Positions 8,310 to 16,249 of a stretch of DNA of 64,000 nucleotides are shown here, one piece after another (the stretch's first letter is position 1; every line of letters starts with the position of its first letter). The stretch spans positions 124,001-188,000 of the forward strand of contig NZ_JBHTJV010000002.1 in the NCBI RefSeq assembly GCF_042676045.1. Direction: 5' to 3'. A program made the translations under genes and the position numbers. Below the pieces are notes generated by a model. That model was not told the DNA's origin. It did not search any database and worked only from the letters and a program-made list of their open reading frames with translations. Source of the DNA: Pseudahrensia aquimaris. GTDB lineage: Bacteria; Pseudomonadota; Alphaproteobacteria; Rhizobiales; Rhizobiaceae.

Positions 8310-9214
8310 GCGGTGTCCCCTTCGATTTGTTGGATGGCGGCGTCAAGCGTTCTGATGACTTCGGCAAGCTGTCGCTTGTCCTCCTTGTTGAGCGGCTGAA
8401 GCGGGCGGCGGGGTGGGCCGCAATCTATGCCGCGCAGGGTGACGCCATGCTTGATGCATTGAACGAATTTGCCGCCTTGTTCCAGAACGCTCATCAGCGG
8501 CAGCATGGCGGTCATGATGCGGCGACCCTTGGTGAAATCGCCTTCAATGGCGCAGGCTTTGTAGAGTGCGATGTGTGCTGCGGGCGCGAAATTCGAACCG
8601 GCGCAGACCCACGATCGGGCACCCCAAGCGAAAAATTCCAGCGCCTGATCGTCCATCCCACACGATAGAGCAATGTGCGGATAATCGCGGGCCAGCATAT
8701 GCAGGCGGTTGGGGTCGCCGGAGGATTCTTTGATGGCGCAAAAATTTGGTGAGCGGCCCAGACGGTCCAGCGTCTCTTCGTCCATATTGACGCTCATCCT
8801 GCCGGGGTAGTTGTAAAGCATAACAGGCAGATTTGCTTCGCGGTCAATGGCAAGCGCATGCAGCGCGATCTCACGGCCTGTTGGATATGCGTAAGGCGGG
8901 GTCGCGACTAAGAGAGCGTCCGCGCCGATGCGCTTGGCCTCGCGGGCATAGAGAATAGAATCCTCCGTGCGGATCGCGCCGGTGCCTATGATCAAGGGCA
9001 GGCGTGTGCCGATGATTTTCTTGGCCAGCGCCATCATGTGAAAGCGCTCTTCCATCGACTGCGCGTAATACTCGCCCGTTGTGCCTGCGATGATGAGACC
9101 ATGAACGCCCGATGCGATCAGGTGTTCGATAACGGCTGCAAAGGCGTCTTCGTTGATGGAATGATCGTCGTTGTGGGGCGTTACAACTGGCGTGTAGATG
9201 CCTTCAAATTGCAT
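8306..9214 (-). CDS. DapA-family aldolase/lyase (dihydrodipicolinate synthase-like)
   Basis: Class I pyruvate-type lyase of 302 residues. The Schiff-base lysine is Lys162 in CAIKESSGD, the conserved tyrosine lies in YNYPGR, and the GTTGE carboxylate-binding loop follows the first strands. The family includes lysine-biosynthetic DapA, but also N-acetylneuraminate lyase, keto-deoxy sugar-acid dehydratases and the hydroxyproline-pathway deaminase. Its place at the head of an amine-catabolic run makes a catabolic role more likely than lysine synthesis. It overlaps the dehydrogenase gene by 4 bases. It follows the Anbu protease gene on the same strand after 96 bases, where a new promoter probably lies. 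Confidence 0.85.
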   Translation of the reverse strand: MQFEGIYTPVVTPHNDDHSINEDAFAAVIEHLIASGVHGLIIAGTTGEYYAQSMEERFHMMALAKKIIGTRLPLIIGTGAIRTEDSILYAREAKRIGADALLVATPPYAYPTGREIALHALAIDREANLPVMLYNYPGRMSVNMDEETLDRLGRSPNFCAIKESSGDPNRLHMLARDYPHIALSCGMDDQALEFFAWGARSWVCAGSNFAPAAHIALYKACAIEGDFTKGRRIMTAMLPLMSVLEQGGKFVQCIKHGVTLRGIDCGPPRRPLQPLNKEDKRQLAEVIRTLDAAIQQIEGDTA

Positions 9215-9310
9215 GGGCGACTTTGTCTTTGTTCTGTTTTGACCATCAGCCTAGGGGCTGGCAGCAAAACGACAAAGAAGTGTTTGCGACATGGGTGGTG
9301 TGTCTGCGCC
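9215..9310 (-). promoter_or_regulatory. Likely promoter region of the catabolic run
   Basis: A 96-base gap between the Anbu protease stop and the DapA-like start, both on the minus strand. It contains the 12-mer GCTGGCAGCAAA at 9257-9268, identical to the copy at 3858-3869 before the binding-protein genes. The core GCTG-N-CAGC is a short palindrome. A minus-strand TTGTCG lies just upstream as a possible -35, but no clear -10 was found. Sharing the motif between two gaps of one cluster points to a common regulator, whose gene is not in the window. Confidence 0.4.
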
Positions 9311-10042
9311 CTATTTATAGCTTGGCAACTCTTTGAACGCGCTGCGCAGCGCTTCGCCCCACGAATTTGAAATCTCTGCGTAAGCGGCATCATCTTCTTC
9401 GATACGCACCTCGCTTCGGACTTTGAACGTGTCCTTTTCGTAGGTTTGAAGATCAAACGGCATGCCGACCGACAGATTGGCCTTCAGGGTGGAATCGAAG
9501 GAGATCAGCAGGAGTTTGACGGCTTCGTCGAAATCGAGGCTCTCGTCGAAGGCGCGCACCAAAATGGGGCGGCCATATTTCAATTCGCCGATCTGGAAGA
9601 AAGGGTTTTCCGTCGTCACTTCGACGAAATTGCCTTCTGGGTAGATGAGGAAAAGCGTCGGGTCGCTGCCCTTTATCTGACCGCCAAGGATCACCGTCGC
9701 TTTGAACTTTGATGCGCCCTTCATACCGTCATTGCTGTTGCTCTCGCGGATGACTTCTTTGAGCGTATCGCCGACGAGGCGGGCGACTTGGAACATGGAG
9801 TGTTCGTGAAGGATCGTGGCGCTGCGGTCGCTGGCGATTTTGGAGCGTTCTTCGATAAGACTGATGAGCGACTGGGTGGTGGCCAGATTGCCTGCCGTCA
9901 TGATGGTGATCACGCGCTCGCCGGGAACTTCCCAGGTGAACATCTTTTTGGTTTTTGAGAAATTGTCGACGCCAGCATTAGTGCGTGTGTCAGACATGAA
10001 GACAAGACCGCTTTTGAGGCGAAGGCCGACGCAGTAGGTCAT
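9311..10042 (-). CDS. Anbu proteasome-like peptidase
   Basis: Self-compartmentalising Ntn-hydrolase of the Anbu (ancestral beta-subunit) family, peptidase family T1, 243 residues. The start at 10042 is chosen because it gives Met followed directly by Thr (MTYCVGLRLKSG), so methionine removal exposes the catalytic Thr1. The longer frame would bury it. By mature numbering Asp17 (in SDTRTNAG) and Lys32 (in SKTKKMF) are in the expected places. Four neighbours on the same strand are the classic Anbu partners: two transglutaminase-like proteins, an alpha-E protein and a circularly permuted ATP-grasp. The physiological substrate is unknown; comparative genomics has proposed turnover of a peptide made or attached by the partner enzymes. 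Confidence 0.93.
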   Translation of the reverse strand: MTYCVGLRLKSGLVFMSDTRTNAGVDNFSKTKKMFTWEVPGERVITIMTAGNLATTQSLISLIEERSKIASDRSATILHEHSMFQVARLVGDTLKEVIRESNSNDGMKGASKFKATVILGGQIKGSDPTLFLIYPEGNFVEVTTENPFFQIGELKYGRPILVRAFDESLDFDEAVKLLLISFDSTLKANLSVGMPFDLQTYEKDTFKVRSEVRIEEDDAAYAEISNSWGEALRSAFKELPSYK

Positions 10043-10094
10043 TTGAAAATCCTGAAAGGTGATTCCCACCGCGTAGTGCGATGCGAGATGCTTT

Positions 10095-10892
10095 CTACTG
10101 CTGGACTTGCAGGGATACAATCATGGATTCACTTCCTGCACCGCGTCTTATGCCCGAAATCGGGCCTGCGTCTTTGGAATCCAAACCACAGGCCAGTCGG
10201 ACATAACGCTCATCCGGCGCGATGCCATTGGAAACATCGAAGCCAACCCAGCCAAGATCATCGAGCCACGCCTCGGCCCATGCGTGACTGGCGTCTTGGT
10301 CAACGCGGTCGTTCATCATCAGATAGCCGCTGACATAACGCGCTGGTAGACCTGCATAGCGGCAGGCGGCGACGAAAATTTGCGCGTGATCCTGACAAAC
10401 GCCGTGGCCGTTTGCGAGTGCGAATTCTGCGGTGGTGCCTGAGAAGGTTTTGCCTGTCTCATAAGGAACGAGAGAGAGGATTTCGGCGGACAAGGCGTGC
10501 AGGCTCGAAAGCGTCTCGCCGCTCGTATCAACGCTTTTGGCGAGACGGCGGATATTTTTGCCAGGGTCTGTACGTGGGGTCGTGTGTTTGTAGAGCCATA
10601 AAGGTGCCGTGCCGTAGACCTTGCCCAGCACGCCAGCGGTGTCGTTTGTTTCCACGGTGCCAGATGCTGTGATGCGAATTTCGCTGGCGCCCTGTTCGGC
10701 ACTGACAAGCTTGGTGAAGTTGTCGTGGTGATCGGAAAATTCGAGTTGCGCTGCGCCGTTTTCAACCGTGATTGCCCAATCAAGGACCTTTTGTTGCGGG
10801 GTATCTCTCGGCGTCAAACGCACCTGCTGGAGCGCAGAGGTGATGGGCGATTCGTACGTATATGTTGTAGTGTGGCTGATGATGAGTTGCAT
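10095..10892 (-). CDS. Transglutaminase-like cysteine peptidase of the Anbu cluster
   Basis: A 265-residue bacterial transglutaminase-like protein with an N-terminal beta region (MQLIISHTTTYTYESP) and a papain-fold C-terminal half. The catalytic triad is visible: Cys in GVCQDHA, His in ASHAWAEA and Asp in FDVSNG. The ATG at 10892 matches the family N-terminus; the 37-codon extension overlaps the alpha-E gene and is rejected. It begins 4 bases after the alpha-E stop, so the two are coupled, and it precedes the Anbu gene by 52 bases. Members in these clusters are predicted peptidases or amide-exchange enzymes acting on the same peptide as the ATP-grasp partner. Confidence 0.92.
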   Translation of the reverse strand: MQLIISHTTTYTYESPITSALQQVRLTPRDTPQQKVLDWAITVENGAAQLEFSDHHDNFTKLVSAEQGASEIRITASGTVETNDTAGVLGKVYGTAPLWLYKHTTPRTDPGKNIRRLAKSVDTSGETLSSLHALSAEILSLVPYETGKTFSGTTAEFALANGHGVCQDHAQIFVAACRYAGLPARYVSGYLMMNDRVDQDASHAWAEAWLDDLGWVGFDVSNGIAPDERYVRLACGLDSKDAGPISGIRRGAGSESMIVSLQVQQ

Positions 10893-10896
10893 GGAT

Positions 10897-11838
10897 CTAA
10901 CCAACGAACCTGTAGTCACGCTCGATCTGCGCCCCGATGGCGTTGTTCTCGCGGATGAAATTGCCAATGCTCTCGTGAAGTCCGGTGTTGATGATTGAGC
11001 CAATTTCCTTGTCTCGCAACTGTTCGCTCAGACTGTCAGCCATATCGTGACACGGTAGGCGGGAACCGTAGTCTTTTTCCAGATAATCAAGGTTGCTCTT
11101 CAGGTTTGTGGCGCAGAAGGCGAGCGAGCGGGGGAAGCGTCGGTCAAGAATGAGGAATTGCGCCACCGATCCGGGGGTCATCTCCTGTTCGTTGATCCAG
11201 TGGAACGCGCGGTGGGCGGATACGGCACGCAGGATCATGTCCCATTGCACATTGTCGAGCGATGAGCCGACGAAACTGGCTGATGGTAGCAGGGTGTAAT
11301 ATTTCACATCGAGAATCCGTGCTGTGTTGTCAAAGCGTTCCAGCGCCGTGCCGACTTGTGCAAAATCGTAGATATCGTTGCGCAGCATCGTGCCATGAAG
11401 CGCGCCACGAACGAGCGCGTTCTGGCGGCGTATGGTGCCCAAAATAGCGGGAAGGTCGGTCTCGCGAACGGGGCGCTTCAGCCCGTCTTTTAGCGTCATC
11501 CAGGTTTCGTTGACGGCTTCCCACAACTCGGTGGTGATGGCGATGCGCACCATGCGGGCATTGGTGCGGGCGTTTTCAATCGCCGTTATCACGCTTGATG
11601 GGTTACTGGCATCGCGCAGCAGGAAGTCCGTTACATTGGCAGCCGTGTATGCATCATGTTTCGCATCAAAGGCGCGGCGCACACCGGCTGTGGTGACGAC
11701 GGATTTCCATTCGCTCACGCTGTCGCTGGAGCGGGTGAGCGCGATGCGGAACCCGGCTTCCAAAAGACGCGCGGTGTTCTCGCTGCGCTCCAGTGAACGG
11801 AACATCCAGTATATGCCGCCAGCGGTTTTACCCAGCAC
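10897..11838 (-). CDS. Alpha-E domain protein
   Basis: All-helical alpha-E domain protein of 313 residues, opening with MLGKTAGGIYWMFRSLERSENTARL in the characteristic way (YWMxRxxERAENxARLL family signature). Alpha-E proteins have no established catalytic role and almost always sit beside circularly permuted ATP-grasp enzymes and transglutaminase-like peptidases, sometimes fused to the ATP-grasp. Here the ATP-grasp gene ends 21 bases upstream and the transglutaminase starts 4 bases downstream. It probably acts as a structural partner or accessory of the ligase; this is inference from conserved neighbourhood. Confidence 0.92.
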   Translation of the reverse strand: MLGKTAGGIYWMFRSLERSENTARLLEAGFRIALTRSSDSVSEWKSVVTTAGVRRAFDAKHDAYTAANVTDFLLRDASNPSSVITAIENARTNARMVRIAITTELWEAVNETWMTLKDGLKRPVRETDLPAILGTIRRQNALVRGALHGTMLRNDIYDFAQVGTALERFDNTARILDVKYYTLLPSASFVGSSLDNVQWDMILRAVSAHRAFHWINEQEMTPGSVAQFLILDRRFPRSLAFCATNLKSNLDYLEKDYGSRLPCHDMADSLSEQLRDKEIGSIINTGLHESIGNFIRENNAIGAQIERDYRFVG

Positions 11839-11859
11839 TGTATTGTCCTCCGTGCGCCA

Positions 11860-13302
11860 TCAGTCGTCCAACACCCAAGTGTCTTTCGTGCCGCCGCCCT
11901 GGCTGGAATTGACGACCAGCGAACCGGATTTCAGCGCTACACGTGTCAGTCCGCCGGGCGTGATTTCCATGCCGTTGGGCGACACCAGAACGAAGGGACG
12001 CAGGTCCACGTGGCGGGGTGCGAGTTCCTTCTTGGTGAAGATAGGTACAGTGGAAAGCGACAGCGTTGGCTGGGCTATATAGTTGGCAGGATTGGCCTTT
12101 AGTTTGGCCTCGAAAGCATAGAGTTCTTTTTTGGAGGCGGCGGGGCCAACCAACATTCCGTAGCCGCCGGAACCGTGAACTTCCTTCACCACCAAGTCTG
12201 CAAGATTGTCTAAAACATACTGCAACGAGCTTGGATCCGAACAGCGCCATGTCTCAACGTTCTTCAGCAGCGCGGTTTCGCCAGTGTAAAATTCGATTAT
12301 TTCCGGCATGTAAGAATAGAGTGCTTTGTCGTCTGCAATGCCGGTGCCGGGTGCGTTGGCGATGGTGATGTTGCCGGCGCGATAGACGTCCATAATGCCC
12401 GGTACGCCGAGCATGGAATCGGGGTTGAAATTCAGCGGGTCGAGGTAGTCGTCGTCAACCCGGCGATAGAGCACGTCGATGACCTGATAGCCCTGGGTCG
12501 TGCGCATAGCGATTTTGCCATCAACGACTTTCAGATCATGTCCCTCGACCAATTCTGCGCCCATCTGGTCGGCAAGGAATGAGTGTTCAAAATAGGCGGA
12601 ATTGTGGATGCCAGGGGTGAGCACGGCCACGCAGGGTTTCCCGCTGCACCCATCCGGCGCACAGGCAGCGAGCGAGCGACGCAAATTCTTGGGATAATTG
12701 CTGACGGGCCGAACGCGATTTGACGTGAAGAGTTCGGGGAACATCTGCAGCATCGTTTCGCGGTTTTCCAGCATATAGGAAACGCCGGAGGGCGTTCGGG
12801 CATTATCTTCCAGCACGAAAAATTCGTCTTCGCCGGTTCGAACGATATCGGTGCCAACGATGTGGGTGTAGACGCCGCCGGGCGGATTGACGCCGATCAT
12901 TTGTGGAAGAAATGCTTCGTTGTTGGCGATGATTTCGATCGGGACACGACCCGCTCGGATAATTTCCTGCCGATGATAGATGTCGTGCAGGAAGGCGTTG
13001 ATGGCACGTATGCGCTGCTCAAGCCCGCGTGACAGGCGGCTCCATTCGCGGCCAGTAATAATGCGCGGCACGAGATCGAACGGGATCAACCGTTCTTGCG
13101 CGGATGCGTTGCCATAGACATTGAAGGTGATGCCGGTGCGGCGAAAGAATGCTTCGGCTTCTTTCGACTTCTTGTTCAGTCGCGTTGGGTCTTGCTGGTC
13201 AAACCATGACTTGTAGTCTTGATAGGGCGCACGCACCCGCTCTTGATCGAGACGCATCTCATCGAAAAAGGCTTTTGCCAATGAATTGTCCGGGTTCCCC
13301 AT
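11860..13302 (-). CDS. Circularly permuted type 2 ATP-grasp protein
   Basis: Predicted ATP-dependent carboxylate-amine ligase of 480 residues, with the permuted ATP-grasp fold found next to alpha-E proteins. Landmarks include RLIPFDLVPRIITGREW near residue 70, the HDIYHRQEI helix, EDNARTPSGVSYMLENR, and YRRVDDDYLDPL in the core. The C-terminal KEVHGSGGYGML segment is the glycine-rich loop. It is followed 21 bases on by the alpha-E gene and preceded 30 bases up by the second transglutaminase. The predicted reaction is peptide-bond or amide formation on an unknown acceptor; no substrate has been shown for this subfamily to my knowledge. Confidence 0.92.
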   Translation of the reverse strand: MGNPDNSLAKAFFDEMRLDQERVRAPYQDYKSWFDQQDPTRLNKKSKEAEAFFRRTGITFNVYGNASAQERLIPFDLVPRIITGREWSRLSRGLEQRIRAINAFLHDIYHRQEIIRAGRVPIEIIANNEAFLPQMIGVNPPGGVYTHIVGTDIVRTGEDEFFVLEDNARTPSGVSYMLENRETMLQMFPELFTSNRVRPVSNYPKNLRRSLAACAPDGCSGKPCVAVLTPGIHNSAYFEHSFLADQMGAELVEGHDLKVVDGKIAMRTTQGYQVIDVLYRRVDDDYLDPLNFNPDSMLGVPGIMDVYRAGNITIANAPGTGIADDKALYSYMPEIIEFYTGETALLKNVETWRCSDPSSLQYVLDNLADLVVKEVHGSGGYGMLVGPAASKKELYAFEAKLKANPANYIAQPTLSLSTVPIFTKKELAPRHVDLRPFVLVSPNGMEITPGGLTRVALKSGSLVVNSSQGGGTKDTWVLDD

Positions 13303-13332
13303 CGCGCTACTTTATCTGTTTTGTCTGCGGGT

Positions 13333-14256
13333 TCAACAGCTTGTTGGTTCAGGTGCACGGATTGGGGCGGACTGGCGAACGCTAACGCTTTGATGGCGCA
13401 ATTGCATGGCGCCAAATCCGGTGAGAAAGGCGATGTCGGTCGCGTCGCGGCCGATGCCCAAACGCACGGTGTTGTTTGATCGCGCCATGCCTGTCGGGTC
13501 CACCATATGCCAGTGACCTTCAAGGAACACTTCGACGATGGCGTGGAAGTCTTGTGGGTTAACATCCGGCCCGTAAACGCTTGCTATTCGTGCCGGGATT
13601 GAAGCTGCGCGGCAAAAAGCGATGAGCACGTGAGAAAAGTCTCGGCAAACGCCGCGGCGGCTCGTGAAGGTTTCCTGCGCGGTTGTGGTCGGTGTGGTGG
13701 CGTTGGCGTCATAGGTTAGATTTTGTGCAATCCATCCGGCCATGTCGTTCACCATTGCACCTGAAGGAACGCTGCCGAAGGTGGTTTCAACGAAGCTGAA
13801 AAACGGGTCGAGCGGGCAATACCGTGATGGGAATAGATAGGCGGTCGTGTTGCCTGAAATCTCGTTGAGGCTGTTGGCCTTGAGCGATCCAATGTCGGGT
13901 TCCTTTCGCGCAACCGCGACCTTTGCTTGATAAGTGCAGTCCAAAACTCTTGATGCTTCGATCCAGCGGCGCAGACCAATGCCATCATGCGCGGCCATCA
14001 CAGATGTTTTCGGGCTTCCCTCAATGTGTAGCTTAGCATCCAACACTGTTTGCACAGCGTCGTTTGTCGCTTCGATCTGCATCAAGATCATGCAGGGCGA
14101 CGGCAAAACGTAATCAAGCGTGACCTCGATCTCGACCGTTTGGCTTTGTGTGTGATTGCGCGGCTGAAGGGACACTGGCTTCGGGTTCACCGGTTGAAGA
14201 GCATTGCGCGGCTTAACGGGCTGGAGGGGCTCGCGCAAGTGACATATTGGCGCCAA
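13333..14256 (-). CDS. Second transglutaminase-like protein of the Anbu cluster
   Basis: Transglutaminase-like protein, up to 307 residues. The catalytic Cys lies in RRGVCRDFSH, His in QDFHAIVEVF and Asp in MVDPTGMA. Family alignment suggests the real N-terminus is close to VEIEVTLDYVLP, near residue 41. The preceding Pro/Gln-rich stretch is unusual, and no ATG lies close to the expected start, so a GTG just upstream of that point or the ATG at 14256 may be used; the start is uncertain. It is the promoter-proximal gene of the five-gene Anbu set, transcribed leftward from the divergent gap at 14257-14344. Confidence 0.85.
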   Translation of the reverse strand: MAPICHLREPLQPVKPRNALQPVNPKPVSLQPRNHTQSQTVEIEVTLDYVLPSPCMILMQIEATNDAVQTVLDAKLHIEGSPKTSVMAAHDGIGLRRWIEASRVLDCTYQAKVAVARKEPDIGSLKANSLNEISGNTTAYLFPSRYCPLDPFFSFVETTFGSVPSGAMVNDMAGWIAQNLTYDANATTPTTTAQETFTSRRGVCRDFSHVLIAFCRAASIPARIASVYGPDVNPQDFHAIVEVFLEGHWHMVDPTGMARSNNTVRLGIGRDATDIAFLTGFGAMQLRHQSVSVRQSAPIRAPEPTSC

Positions 14257-14344
14257 ACCCTATTGTGACAGCAGCAGCTTCAGGCTGGTTTTAAGGACTG
14301 ATTTCTGCGAGGGTTTTTGCCAAATTGTAGGAATGAGGTTCTCC

Positions 14345-14785
14345 ATGCGCTATGTTTTGGTCCTGATGGGATTTTTGGTTTTGGCGGCTACACCTGCCTT
14401 GGCGGCATCTGCGAACGAGCAAAGCTGCGCCCTTCGCGCCGCGATACTTTCAAAAGGGGCGACAAAGCCAACCGACGTGGTTCGCACTAATTTCAGCTGG
14501 AACACTTCCCTCGCACCGGCGACGATCAGCAGTGCCTTGGGCTACCTAGACGGCCCGGAATATCTGGACGCCTCGGTGTTTCTAATGTCGAGGGTCGACG
14601 GCTTTTATGAAATGCACCTGATTGCAGCGTCGGTGAAAGACAGTGCTCCGCTTTTCATTTCATTGCATTACGGAAAAGTGGGCGAAGAAATGCGACTAAT
14701 AAATGTTTCGTTCAAAGACAAACTCGCAGAGCTGTTTCCTTCAGTCACAACTGCTGGCATCGTTCCGCAAACATCTTGCGAATGA
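14345..14785 (+). CDS. Small secreted protein of unknown function
   Basis: I do not recognise this protein. It is 146 residues from the ATG at 14345; the frame is open four codons further. An N-terminal signal peptide is clear (MRYVLVLMGFLVLAATPALA, then ASANE), so it is exported. The mature part is about 126 residues with two cysteines, one near each end (QSCALR and the terminal TSCE), which could form a disulfide bridge. No known catalytic motif is visible. It is divergent from the Anbu cluster and 62 bases before aroQ, so any link to either is speculative. Confidence 0.7.
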   Translation: MRYVLVLMGFLVLAATPALAASANEQSCALRAAILSKGATKPTDVVRTNFSWNTSLAPATISSALGYLDGPEYLDASVFLMSRVDGFYEMHLIAASVKDSAPLFISLHYGKVGEEMRLINVSFKDKLAELFPSVTTAGIVPQTSCE

Positions 14786-14847
14786 TGTTTCGTTGAACGT
14801 GGGCTAACACGCTGGTGCGTGGCCAAACCGACAGAGAGCCTTATGCC

Positions 14848-15288
14848 ATGCCATCATCCATCCTTCTGCTCAACGGGCCGAACCTCAACATGCTTGGCCT
14901 GCGCCAGCCGGAAATTTATGGCCGCGATACGCTGGCTGATGTGGAAGCGATGTGCATTGAGGCAGGCAAGCAGTTGGGTTTGACTGTAGAGGCTCGCCAA
15001 TCGAATTATGAAGGTGAGTTGGTGACGTGGATCCAGCAGGCGCGGGATGTTTTTGACGGTATCGTTATCAATCCCGGTGCTTATAGCCACACATCGATTG
15101 CCATCCTCGATGCGCTCAACGCTTTTGAGGGCAAGGTTGTCGAAGTGCACATTTCTGACATTCATGCGCGGGAGGAGTTCCGCCATCATTCCTATGTTTC
15201 TCACCGCGCCGACCATGTGATCGTCGGGCAGGGGATCAAGGGTTACACAATGGCGCTGGACGAGTTGGCCAACCGTCTGTTGGCTTGA
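14848..15288 (+). CDS. aroQ: Type II 3-dehydroquinate dehydratase
   Basis: Shikimate-pathway enzyme converting 3-dehydroquinate to 3-dehydroshikimate; type II enzymes form dodecamers in the cytoplasm. The 146-residue length is normal. The conserved segments are present in order: LLLNGPNLNMLG, EIYG, QSNYEGELV, INPGAYSHTSIAI with the catalytic His region, VEVHISDIHAREEFRHHSY, and the C-terminal GQGIKGY. In many relatives GTREP precedes the active-site region; here it reads GLRQPEIYG, keeping the tyrosine. The ATG at 14848 has AGAGAG upstream and gives the standard MPSSILLLNGPN start; the longer frame does not. It is not followed by accB-accC as in many alphaproteobacteria. Confidence 0.96.
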   Translation: MPSSILLLNGPNLNMLGLRQPEIYGRDTLADVEAMCIEAGKQLGLTVEARQSNYEGELVTWIQQARDVFDGIVINPGAYSHTSIAILDALNAFEGKVVEVHISDIHAREEFRHHSYVSHRADHVIVGQGIKGYTMALDELANRLLA

Positions 15289-15301
15289 GGGGCGATAAGC
15301 G

Positions 15302-16135
15302 ATGCAATCGAAACTGCTGCTGATTATTCTCGACGGCGTGCCGTACCGAAACTGGCGACGCTATTTCGGCAATCTTGAGGGCTGGGTGAAGAACGGCGAT
15401 GCGCAGGTGACATCGATGCGCGCCAGCCTGCCTTCAATGTCCGGTCCTTGCTATGCCTCCATCCACACAGGCGTGCCGCCGCAGGAGCACGGTATTTTGC
15501 TCAACGATGTGCGGTTTCGGTTGGAGCAGCCGGATATCTTCTCCTGTGTTGCAGATGTAGGTGGAAAGAGCGGCGCTGTTGCGCATTCCTATTGGTCGGA
15601 ATTTTTCAACCGCTATCCGTTCGATCCGGTGTTTGATCTGGAATATGACGAGCCGGAAGGGCCAATCCATCACGGGCGGTTCCATTCGATGAGCGGCTAC
15701 GGGCACGACAACCAAATGACGCCGAGCGACACCGATCTTTTCGGAACGCTCACAATGCTGTGCGCGCGCCATTCCATCGACTACGGCTTGCTTCACACGT
15801 GCACGCTGGATTCGATGGGGCACAGATTTGGCCACGATAATGTGCACATGGACAATGCCTGCGCGATCATGGACGCTCAACTTTCGGTGTTTTTGCCGAA
15901 ATGGCTGGATATGGGTTACGAAGTGATCGTGACCGCCGATCATGGGCAGAGTGATCGGGGGCATCATGGTGGCGTGGGCGAAGATCAAACCGATTTTGCG
16001 CTCTACTATTTCGGGAAAGGCGAGTTGATTCGTTCGCAAGACCCGCTGGACCAATTGCAGCTTGCGCCAAGCATACTTTCGCGCCTTGGTGCCAAAATTC
16101 CTAACACTATGAAATCAAGCAATTTTTTCAAATAG
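15302..16135 (+). CDS. Alkaline-phosphatase-superfamily phosphodiesterase/hydrolase
   Basis: A 277-residue enzyme of the type I phosphodiesterase/nucleotide pyrophosphatase clan. The metal-binding pattern is visible: the first Asp in LLIILDGVP, a probable Ser nucleophile in the LPSMSGPCYASIHTG region, the Asp/His pair in DSMGHRFGHD, and TADHGQSDRGHHGG near the C-terminus. There is no signal peptide, so it acts in the cytoplasm. It starts 13 bases after aroQ and is probably co-transcribed with it, but the shikimate pathway does not suggest a substrate. It could hydrolyse a nucleotide, phosphodiester or phosphonate. Confidence 0.85.
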   Translation: MQSKLLLIILDGVPYRNWRRYFGNLEGWVKNGDAQVTSMRASLPSMSGPCYASIHTGVPPQEHGILLNDVRFRLEQPDIFSCVADVGGKSGAVAHSYWSEFFNRYPFDPVFDLEYDEPEGPIHHGRFHSMSGYGHDNQMTPSDTDLFGTLTMLCARHSIDYGLLHTCTLDSMGHRFGHDNVHMDNACAIMDAQLSVFLPKWLDMGYEVIVTADHGQSDRGHHGGVGEDQTDFALYYFGKGELIRSQDPLDQLQLAPSILSRLGAKIPNTMKSSNFFK

Positions 16136-16249
16136 AGCGTGAGCCTGCTTAAGGTTTGATTAATCTTACCAAAAAGCAAACGCTTACCTTTTGTTATCCA
16201 TATTTCCTTAGCTTGGGCGCATGTATTTGTCGCGTGAGTCCGAGTTTTT
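16136..16249 (+). promoter_or_regulatory. Upstream region of the type I secretion operon
   Basis: A 114-base gap before the exporter gene, noticeably richer in A and T than its surroundings. It contains the direct repeat CTTACC at 16165-16170 and 16183-16188, 18 bases apart, which could be a regulator site. I could not find a convincing -35/-10 pair. The operon promoter is expected here because the preceding gene belongs to a different function. Confidence 0.35.

Noticed and set aside
8306..9214. Biosynthetic dapA for lysine
   Set aside because: Its coupling to catabolic genes and distance from lysA favour a catabolic lyase, though the family alone does not exclude it.
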